A DNA stretch of 5,765 nt, taken from the NCBI GenBank assembly GCA_003517285.1, contig DPAW01000045.1, positions 1-5,765 on the forward strand. Direction: 5' to 3'. The notes beneath the pieces were generated by a model. It was not told the origin of the DNA, made no database searches, and was given only the letters and a program-made list of their open reading frames with translations. The position numbers and the translations under genes are program-made. Every line of letters starts with the position of its first letter. Positions within the stretch are counted from its first letter, which is position 1. The DNA is from Verrucomicrobiales bacterium. GTDB lineage: Bacteria > Verrucomicrobiota > Verrucomicrobiia > Limisphaerales > UBA1100. This document shows, in pieces, positions 1 to 5,765 of the stretch.

Positions 1-1
1 G

Positions 2-940
2 GAGCGGATGATGGAAATCCATGAGTCGGTCAATCGCGGCAATTACCCCAACGCCAGCACCCTGGCTCGCAAAATGGAGGTCAGCGCTAAGACAATCCAT
101 CGCGATATCCAGTTCATGCGCGACCGCTGGGATTTACCGATCGAGTTTGATCCCGCCTACAATGGCTTCAAGTACACCCGCCCGGTCGATTCCTTTCCCA
201 TGCTGCAGATCAACGAGGGCGAACTCTTTGCCCTGTTGATCGCGGAAAAGGCATTACAGAATTATCGCGGTACAGTCTTTGAAAAACGACTGTCGGCGGC
301 GTTCCAAAAAATCGCCGATTCCCTCCCGGACGCCGTTAGTATTCATCTCAATGAATGGGATGAAGCGTTGTCTTTCCGGCACACCGGTGAATCGGAAGTG
401 GAGGTGGAGGTCTTCGACCGAGTCAGCCAAGCCACTGCAAAGCGCCGCCAGCTCAAGATCCGTTATCGTAAGCCGAACCAAAAACCAGAGGGGCGCGTGA
501 TTGATCCGTATCAACTCGCGAACATCAACAACGAGTGGTACCTCTACGCCTTCGACCACAAACGGCGCGACATCCGCTGTTTTGTGCCCACTCGCATTTT
601 GGAAGTAGAATCCACGGGCAAGACCTTTGAGCGTCCGGACAGTTTCACTCTGGATAATTATCTCGCCGATTCTTTTGGAGTATATAAAGGCGATGAATCC
701 TACAATATCCGCGTGCGTTTCACCAAGATGGTTGCGCCCTTTATCAAAGAGAAAAACTGGCACCCTACTCAACAGATCAAAAACCTCAAGGACGGCTCGG
801 TGGAACTCTCTCTTCAGCTCAGCCATCTTTCGGATATCCAGCGCTGGATTCTCGGCTGGGGCAGCCAAGCCACGGTGCTTGCCCCCAAGGAATTAGCCGA
901 AGCCGTGCGGGCAGAAGCGCAGGGCATTGTGGATAACTAA
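2..940 (+). CDS. WYL-domain helix-turn-helix transcriptional regulator, 5' partial
   Basis: Probable DNA-binding transcription factor of the WYL family. In this family an N-terminal winged helix-turn-helix binds DNA, and the WYL domain senses a ligand, often a nucleic acid or nucleotide. Numbering from the ATG at position 8 gives 310 residues. The helix-turn-helix spans about 1-57: STLARKMEVSAKTIHRDIQF lies at residues 17-36, and the wing around LPIEFDPAYNGF begins at residue 43. The WYL domain covers about 135-205 and has the complete signature W177-Y178-L179 within NEWYLYAFD. A WCX-like C-terminal domain covers about 232-308. The frame stays open to the left edge with codons GAG-CGG (Glu-Arg) before the ATG. 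Remembered relatives have Glu-Arg-Met at this place, a few residues after their start, so I infer that the true start lies just outside the window. The alternative start at position 8 has no visible Shine-Dalgarno sequence. It lies 79 bases upstream of smc on the same strand. Its target genes cannot be told from the sequence. The family call is firm; the exact role is unknown. Confidence 0.93.
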   Translation, partial: ERMMEIHESVNRGNYPNASTLARKMEVSAKTIHRDIQFMRDRWDLPIEFDPAYNGFKYTRPVDSFPMLQINEGELFALLIAEKALQNYRGTVFEKRLSAAFQKIADSLPDAVSIHLNEWDEALSFRHTGESEVEVEVFDRVSQATAKRRQLKIRYRKPNQKPEGRVIDPYQLANINNEWYLYAFDHKRRDIRCFVPTRILEVESTGKTFERPDSFTLDNYLADSFGVYKGDESYNIRVRFTKMVAPFIKEKNWHPTQQIKNLKDGSVELSLQLSHLSDIQRWILGWGSQATVLAPKELAEAVRAEAQGIVDN

Positions 941-1007
941 GCGGAAAACCACTTGGCCCCGCCGCTCATTCCCCGGATTATCGCCGCGTCCGCATTTCCG
1001 CGGGCAT

Positions 1008-1014
1008 AAGGAGG
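1008..1014 (+). promoter_or_regulatory. Shine-Dalgarno sequence of smc
   Basis: AAGGAGG is a near-perfect match to the anti-Shine-Dalgarno sequence and sits 5 bases before the ATG at 1020. An in-frame TGA at 1017-1019 directly abuts the start codon, so no longer in-frame start is possible. Together these fix the smc start with high confidence. It contrasts with the next gene, trxB, which has no such site. Confidence 0.9.
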
Positions 1015-1019
1015 ATTGA

Positions 1020-4000
1020 ATGTATCTTAAAAGCCTGAAGGCCATTGGATTTAAGTCATTTGCGGACAAGACAACCCTGAATTTCGAGCCGGGCATCACC
1101 GCCGTGGTGGGCCCCAATGGATGTGGTAAATCGAATATCTCCGACGCCATTCGATGGGTGTTGGGCGAACAATCTGCAAAAGCTTTGCGTGGCGGCGAAA
1201 TGGCCGATGTTATTTTCAGCGGCACCGAGGGCGCTCATGGTCGTAAGCCCACCAGTATGGCCGAGGTTTCAATCACCCTCGGCGATATGGACGAGGAAAA
1301 CCTCAAGGCCGCCGGAGTGGACCTGAGCTTTACCGAGGTCACTGTGACCCGCCGCGTGTTCCGCGATGGCGGTAGCGAATATTTTCTGAACGGCGCCTCC
1401 TGCCGGCTGCGCGATATTCAGCAACTGTTCATGGGCACCGGCATCGGCCGGAACAGTTACAGCATAATGGCCCAAGGCCAGATCACGAACATCATCAAGA
1501 GCAAGCCTTCGGAACGCCGCGTGGTCTTTGAAGAGGCGGCCGGCATCACCAAGTTTAAGCAGCAGAAAAAAGAGGCCCTGCGCAAACTCGATTACACCGA
1601 GCAAAACCTTCTGCGGCTGGAGGACACCATACGCGAGGTCAAACGCCAGATCGGCTCGCTCCAACGTCAGGCCGGCAAGGCTCGACGTTACCAGAAGATC
1701 ATGGACGAACTGCGTGAGCTGGAAACCAAGCTTGCCCGCCATGAATTCGACGCCATCGATGTCGAGCTGCAGGAAATTCGCAAGGAATCCGAACACATCC
1801 GCGACAAACTCGAAAATAATTCTTCTGGGATCATCGAAGAGGAAGTCGCCCTCAAGGAACTGCGCCAAACTCTCACGAAACTAGATCGTCAGATCAGCGC
1901 CACCCAACAACGCGGGTTGGAACTAAAGGCAGAAGTGGAGCGCCACGAAAACCGCATTCAGTACAATGAGCAACGCATGGAGGAACTCGACGCCCAACAT
2001 GCTGACGCGGAAACCGATATTGCCGGCGCGCAGGAACGCCGCAAACAAGTGGACGCCGAGCTGGAGGGTATCAACCAGCAACTGGCCGATTCCGGCTACG
2101 CACTCGATCGCGCACACCAGCACGTCACTGAAAAACGCGGCATCGTTGAAACTGCCGAATCCGAGATCAACCAACGCCAAACCGAACTCCACGACACCAA
2201 CAATGAGGCCACCCAACTCACCCAGCGCCTGACCAGCTCCCGCAATGAGCTCAACGCGCTTGAGTTGCAGAAACAAGGCAACGCGGCACGGCTTGAAAAG
2301 CTCTCCGCCGAGAAGATTCAACTTGAGGAGGAGCGAGGCAAACTCGAGACCAGCCTAGGGGAATTCGAGCGCAGTGTGGAGGACGACTCGCTGCATGTGG
2401 AAACCCACCGCGGAACAGTTGAGGAACGGCAAGCGCGCTTGTCCGTAATTTGTACCGATCTTTCCGATACCGAGGAGGATTTGGATGGATTACTCCAACG
2501 CCAAGCCGAGGCGAAATCGCGCAAGGATGTACTGAAGCAGCTCATCGAATCCAAGGAAGGCTTTAGCGCGGGTGCCCAAACTGTCCTAACACAATTCGAC
2601 AGTGCCATCGGTTCACTAGCCGATCAAATCCGCGTGCCGGACGAACATGTCCGCGCCTTGGAGGCCGCCTTGGGCGCTAACCTGCAGCTCGTAATCACCG
2701 AGCAATCGCAAAGCGCCGATCAAATGCTCCATCGCCTTGCTCAGGGCGAGCAGGGTCGGGCCAGCATTGTGGCTCTGGAACTTCTGCGTCAGCGCGGCGG
2801 GGCCATTCCGCCCGCCGATATCCCGGAAGGAGCCGTGCATGCTCTCGACATTGTCGAAACCGATGATCGCATCCAGCCACTCCTGCAAACGCTTCTGGGC
2901 CGCACCCTGATTGTGGATTCACTGGAAACCGCCACACGCCTCTGGCGAATGAGCCCAGGACGTTTTGATTACGTCACTCGCCAGGGTGAATCACTCAGCC
3001 AACTGGGCGTCTATACCGGCGGGCAAGGCGAGGGCAAGGAACACCACTCCGTGCTCGCGCGCCGAAACCAAATCGACGAACTGGAAGTTCAGCTGAACGC
3101 GCTGGGCCGCCAAATCGATCAATCCAGCCGCGTCAAAGGTCAGTTGCTGGCTGAACAAACCGAACTTCAGGCCAGCCTGCAAAATGCCCGTGATGAACTC
3201 AGCGACCGCGAGGTAGCCATTGCTACACGCAAAGGCGAATTCAAGGCGTTGCAAAACTCGCGGCAGGTGCTCGAACAAAAAATTGAGGCGGTGGTGTTTG
3301 AGGTGCAAAATCTTGCTGAACAGGAGGAAACTTCCAAAGGCAAATCCATTGAGTTGAATGTCCGTATTCGCCAAATGGAAGAGAAGGATCATCAGATTCA
3401 GGAATCAATCTTGGGCCACGAAACGTTCATTCAGGAACAACGGAACCATCGTGAAACAGCTCAAGAAGAGTTAACCGAAGCCAAGGTGGCTCTCTCCAAG
3501 GCTGAGGAACGGGAATCCTCGCTGCAGGATCAAAAAGCGCCAATGGAACAACAATTGGCCGAGTTGCAGCGCACTTTGGAGCGCGCTCAACAAACGCTCA
3601 GCGAAAGTTCCGAACGCAAAGTGCAGTTTGAGTCCCAGAACGCCGAATCCCGCCGGGAGATCGAACGCTTACGCGTGGGTCGTGAGGCGACTAGCGAGAA
3701 GGCCGTCGAGCTCACTCAAGACCGCAATAAGCAGGCAGCCGATGCTGAACGCCGCGAGATGGAGCTCTCGGATAAACGCAATTCGCTCACCGAAATGCAG
3801 GAGCGGAAAGGCGAGATCGAAGTGGAAGTCACTCAGAAACAGATGAAGCAAGAGCAGCTCGTTGATCGGATAAAGGAAAAATACGACCTCGATTTGCGGG
3901 AAGTGCAGGGCGATGTGACGACCATCAACATCACTGCCGACGGCCAGACCACCACCGAGACCGTCACGACTGCAGAATCCACTGCTGGGACTGAGGTTGC

Positions 4001-4751
4001 AACCGACTGGGACACTGTCCGGACGCAAGTCGAGGAGATGCAGTCTAAGATAGAAAGCATGGGCCCGGTGAACCTAGTGGCAATCGACGAATATCAGGAG
4101 GTAGAAGAACGCTTCAATTTCCTCAACTCGCAGCACGAAGACTTGGTGAACGCCAAGACCGAGCTCGAAGAGGTAATTGCGCGCATCGACAAGCAATCCC
4201 GCGAAATGTTCGCCGAAACCTTTGAGAAGGTGCGCGCCAACTTCCAGAAAATGTTCCCGGACCTGTTCGGCGGCGGACGCGCGGATTTGGTGCTCACCGA
4301 GGAAGAGGATGTGCTGGAAGCCGGCGTGGAAATCGTCGCTTCACCTCCGGGCAAGAAACTTCACCGTATCGGCCTGTTATCCGGCGGCGAACAGACCATG
4401 ACGGCCGTGGCCTTGCTGTTCTCGCTGTATCAGGTCAAGCCCAGCCCGTTTTGTGTGCTGGACGAGTTGGACGCGCCTTTGGATGATGCTAACATCGAGC
4501 GCTACGTCCAGAAGCTCAAAGAATTTCTCGCGCACTCGCAGTTCATTGTTATCACCCACAGCAAACGCACTATTTCGGCGGCGGACGTGTTGTACGGTGT
4601 GACCATGCAGGAGCGGGGCGTGAGTCGGATCGTGAGCGTGAAATTCGGCTCCGATAATACCGAAACCCCGGAACGCAATGGCGACCTCCAAACAGAGGAA
4701 GCTCCTGCGGCGCCCAAGAAAGACAACGAGGAAGTTTTTCTCGCCAAGTAA
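1020..4751 (+). CDS. smc: chromosome segregation protein SMC (bacterial condensin ATPase)
   Basis: Cytoplasmic, nucleoid-bound ABC-type ATPase. In known systems it dimerises through a hinge, joins ScpA and ScpB, and extrudes DNA loops to organise and separate chromosomes. The 1243 residues show the full SMC order. The N-terminal head has Walker A GPNGCGKS (31-38), R57 in ALRGGEM (the arginine-finger position), Q-loop glutamine Q152 and the EEAAGITKFK coil entry (171-180). A coiled-coil arm runs about 176-511. The hinge covers about 512-668, from EGFSAG to VYTGG. The return arm runs about 675-960. The C-terminal head has GPVNLVAIDEY (1015-1025), FGGGRADL (1083-1090), signature LSGGEQ (1120-1125), Walker B with D1148 and catalytic E1149 in FCVLDELDAPLDDAN, and H-loop H1180. 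All catalytic residues are present, so it should be active. It is about 57 residues longer than the 1186-residue B. subtilis protein. The excess is mostly a Thr-rich insert (about 965-999) and a longer acidic, Ala/Pro-containing tail (about 1210-1243). scpA and scpB are not in the window. The start is set by the Shine-Dalgarno sequence at 1008-1014. MukB and Rad50 are ruled out by the hinge and head motifs. Confidence 0.98.
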   Translation: MYLKSLKAIGFKSFADKTTLNFEPGITAVVGPNGCGKSNISDAIRWVLGEQSAKALRGGEMADVIFSGTEGAHGRKPTSMAEVSITLGDMDEENLKAAGVDLSFTEVTVTRRVFRDGGSEYFLNGASCRLRDIQQLFMGTGIGRNSYSIMAQGQITNIIKSKPSERRVVFEEAAGITKFKQQKKEALRKLDYTEQNLLRLEDTIREVKRQIGSLQRQAGKARRYQKIMDELRELETKLARHEFDAIDVELQEIRKESEHIRDKLENNSSGIIEEEVALKELRQTLTKLDRQISATQQRGLELKAEVERHENRIQYNEQRMEELDAQHADAETDIAGAQERRKQVDAELEGINQQLADSGYALDRAHQHVTEKRGIVETAESEINQRQTELHDTNNEATQLTQRLTSSRNELNALELQKQGNAARLEKLSAEKIQLEEERGKLETSLGEFERSVEDDSLHVETHRGTVEERQARLSVICTDLSDTEEDLDGLLQRQAEAKSRKDVLKQLIESKEGFSAGAQTVLTQFDSAIGSLADQIRVPDEHVRALEAALGANLQLVITEQSQSADQMLHRLAQGEQGRASIVALELLRQRGGAIPPADIPEGAVHALDIVETDDRIQPLLQTLLGRTLIVDSLETATRLWRMSPGRFDYVTRQGESLSQLGVYTGGQGEGKEHHSVLARRNQIDELEVQLNALGRQIDQSSRVKGQLLAEQTELQASLQNARDELSDREVAIATRKGEFKALQNSRQVLEQKIEAVVFEVQNLAEQEETSKGKSIELNVRIRQMEEKDHQIQESILGHETFIQEQRNHRETAQEELTEAKVALSKAEERESSLQDQKAPMEQQLAELQRTLERAQQTLSESSERKVQFESQNAESRREIERLRVGREATSEKAVELTQDRNKQAADAERREMELSDKRNSLTEMQERKGEIEVEVTQKQMKQEQLVDRIKEKYDLDLREVQGDVTTINITADGQTTTETVTTAESTAGTEVATDWDTVRTQVEEMQSKIESMGPVNLVAIDEYQEVEERFNFLNSQHEDLVNAKTELEEVIARIDKQSREMFAETFEKVRANFQKMFPDLFGGGRADLVLTEEEDVLEAGVEIVASPPGKKLHRIGLLSGGEQTMTAVALLFSLYQVKPSPFCVLDELDAPLDDANIERYVQKLKEFLAHSQFIVITHSKRTISAADVLYGVTMQERGVSRIVSVKFGSDNTETPERNGDLQTEEAPAAPKKDNEEVFLAK

Positions 4752-4768
4752 CGTTCCTTCAGCGCCTC

Positions 4769-4780
4769 TGGAAGCTTCCA
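4769..4780. repeat. perfect 12-base palindrome between smc and trxB
   Basis: TGGAAGCTTCCA is identical to its own reverse complement and lies 17 bases after the smc stop codon. As RNA it could form only a short stem with a few central bases unpaired. As DNA it could be a binding site for a dimeric protein. No T-run follows, so it is not a typical intrinsic terminator. No second copy was noticed in the other gap. The palindrome is certain; any function is not. Confidence 0.6.
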
Positions 4781-4781
4781 C

Positions 4782-4794
4782 TTGCCATCGGCAA
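4782..4794 (+). other. small hairpin in the smc-trxB gap
   Basis: TTGCC (4782-4786) and GGCAA (4790-4794) can pair across the three-base loop ATC. The hairpin starts two bases after the palindrome at 4769-4780. Together they could form a paired structure in the 3' tail of the smc transcript or the 5' leader of trxB. The following bases are AGCGGCTGCG, without a T-run, so Rho-independent termination is unlikely. A five-pair stem can arise by chance, hence the low confidence in function. Confidence 0.35.
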
Positions 4795-4819
4795 AGCGGC
4801 TGCGTAGCGTAGCCCCCCC

Positions 4820-5764
4820 ATGTCGAACGAGATCGAGAAAGTCGTTATCATCGGCTCCGGCTGCGCCGGCCTTACAGCAGCCTTGTACACCGCCCGTGCC
4901 CAACTCAAACCCGTGGTGCTCACTGGCGCCATGCCCGGCGGATTACTGACCACCACCAGCATTGTTGAGAATTTCCCCGGCTGGCCGGAGGGTATTGATG
5001 GGACGGATCTGATGATCAAACTCCAACAACAAGCCGAGCGCTTTGGTGCAGAGGTCCGTTTTGGGAGCACGGTGGAATCCGTAGATCTCAGCGAACGGCC
5101 GTTCACGCTCACTGTGGATGGCGAGCCAATGCTGGCGCAAACTCTGATTGTGGCCAGCGGCGCCGGCCATCGTCATCTTGGTTTGGAGAGCGAGAAGAAA
5201 CTCGATAAAAAGGGCGTCACCTACTGCGCTACCTGCGACGGCGCGCTGCCGATGTTCCGCGATCAGCCGCTGGTCGTAGTGGGCGGTGGCGATTCAGCCT
5301 GCGAAGAAGCCACTTACCTGACGCGGTTTGCCAGCAAAGTGTACCTTATCCATCGCCGGGACGAGCTTCGCGCCTCCAAAGTGATGGCCGAACGCGCTCT
5401 GGCCAATGACAAGATCGAGCCGGTCTGGGATTCAGAAGTCGCAGAGATTCTGGGCGAAGCCGAGGACAAGGTTACCGGGGTCCGCCTGAAAAACAACAAA
5501 ACCGGTGAGGAAAGCACGCTCGACTGTGCTGGCGTGTTCATTGCCATCGGCCACGTGCCGAATACGCAAATCTTCGAAGGCCAGCTCGACCGGGACGATG
5601 CTGGCTATATTTTGCGAAAGGAAGGCTCCCGCACCAATTTGGAGGGCGTTTTTGTGGCGGGCGATTGCTCGGATAAGGTATACCGGCAGGCCATTACTGC
5701 GGCCGGTATGGGCTGCGCAGCGGCCATTGATGCCGAACGACTGCTGGCCAGTGAGGACCAATAA
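4820..5764 (+). CDS. trxB: thioredoxin reductase (NADPH), low-molecular-weight bacterial type
   Basis: Cytoplasmic FAD-containing disulfide reductase that passes electrons from NADPH to thioredoxin (EC 1.8.1.9). The 314 residues are close to the 321 of E. coli TrxB. The first FAD-binding part has GSGCAGLTAALYTARA (12-27) and PGGLLTTTSIVENFPGWPEG (39-58). The redox-active pair is C136 and C139 in YCATCDG. The NADPH domain has GGGDSACEEA (155-164) and HRRDELRASK (178-187), whose arginines are the usual NADPH-phosphate contacts. The second FAD part has GVFVAGDCSDKVYRQAITAA (285-304 region boundaries approximate; GDCSD at 281-285). All expected motifs are intact, so it should be a functional NADPH enzyme rather than an NADH peroxide-reductase subunit or a ferredoxin-dependent variant. 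Two small departures from the common pattern are Cys for Pro at residue 15 and Leu for Gln at residue 42. The start is the ATG at 4820: an in-frame TAG at 4805-4807 blocks extension, and the FAD motif needs this N-terminus. There is no Shine-Dalgarno sequence; a run of seven C precedes the ATG. It lies 68 bases after smc. No thioredoxin gene is in the window. Confidence 0.97.
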   Translation: MSNEIEKVVIIGSGCAGLTAALYTARAQLKPVVLTGAMPGGLLTTTSIVENFPGWPEGIDGTDLMIKLQQQAERFGAEVRFGSTVESVDLSERPFTLTVDGEPMLAQTLIVASGAGHRHLGLESEKKLDKKGVTYCATCDGALPMFRDQPLVVVGGGDSACEEATYLTRFASKVYLIHRRDELRASKVMAERALANDKIEPVWDSEVAEILGEAEDKVTGVRLKNNKTGEESTLDCAGVFIAIGHVPNTQIFEGQLDRDDAGYILRKEGSRTNLEGVFVAGDCSDKVYRQAITAAGMGCAAAIDAERLLASEDQ

Positions 5765-5765
5765 A

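Noticed and set aside
254..868. 204-codon open frame on the minus strand inside the WYL regulator
   Set aside because: It lies wholly antisense to a clearly recognised gene, its translation resembles no known domain, and long antisense frames are common opposite GC-moderate coding sequence.
953..981. Possible sigma70 promoter for smc: TTGGCC, 17-base spacer, GATTAT
   Set aside because: Each hexamer matches only 4 of 6 consensus bases and the -10 lacks the leading T, which is too weak to call in a moderately GC-rich gap; smc could equally be read from upstream.
941..1001. Inverted repeat GCGGAAA (941-947) / TTTCCGC (995-1001) spanning the gap before smc
   Set aside because: The arms are 7 bases with a 47-base loop and do not extend further. 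By rough estimate such a pair arises by chance about once in six gaps of this size, and there is no T-run, so it is not supported as a terminator or operator.
1269..1868. 199-codon open frame on the minus strand inside smc
   Set aside because: It is antisense to the conserved ATPase head and coil of Smc; its leucine/phenylalanine/alanine-rich translation is what results from reading Glu/Lys/Gln-rich coil codons backwards.
2991..3392. 133-codon hydrophobic-looking open frame on the minus strand inside smc
   Set aside because: It suggests membrane segments only because antisense reading of Glu, Gln and Lys codons gives Phe, Leu and similar residues; it has no independent gene evidence.
3912..4016. 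Possible recombined or inserted DNA segment encoding the Thr-rich part of Smc
   Set aside because: The frame is intact, there are no flanking direct repeats or terminal inverted repeats, and base composition is like the rest of the gene, so there is no sign of a mobile insertion; it is reported only as a protein-level oddity.

Overview
This window carries three genes, all on the + strand: a WYL-domain transcriptional regulator cut by the left edge, a complete smc (chromosome-segregation ATPase), and a complete trxB (thioredoxin reductase). The coding sequence is GC-moderate (mid-50s percent by eye, not counted) and its style is uniform throughout. I see no mobile element, CRISPR array, tRNA or rRNA gene, or sign of recent transfer. 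The regulator's N-terminal style (Glu-Arg-Met-Met-Glu-Ile-His, then a DeoR-like helix-turn-helix and the line 'LPIEFD') and the verrucomicrobial look of Smc and TrxB suggest a Verrucomicrobiota bacterium, perhaps of the Pedosphaera/Limisphaera side. That placement rests on remembered family resemblance, not on a search.

Layout: 2-940 is the WYL regulator, open at the left edge and probably missing only a few N-terminal residues. Positions 941-1019 are a 79-base gap ending in a strong Shine-Dalgarno sequence. Positions 1020-4751 are smc, 1243 codons, with every ATPase motif intact. Positions 4752-4819 are a 68-base gap holding a perfect 12-base palindrome, a short hairpin and a C-rich leader without a Shine-Dalgarno sequence. 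Positions 4820-5764 are trxB, whose stop codon ends one base before the window does. No gene-free stretch exceeds 80 bases.

The genes are co-directional and closely spaced and may share transcripts, but their jobs are not obviously linked. Smc organises and segregates the chromosome, TrxB keeps thioredoxin reduced with NADPH, and the WYL protein is probably a ligand-responsive transcription factor with unknown targets. Nothing here is clearly an undescribed system. The points most worth a second look are a threonine-rich insert without basic residues at the head-proximal end of the Smc coiled coil, and the unusual smc-trxB junction with its SD-less trxB start.
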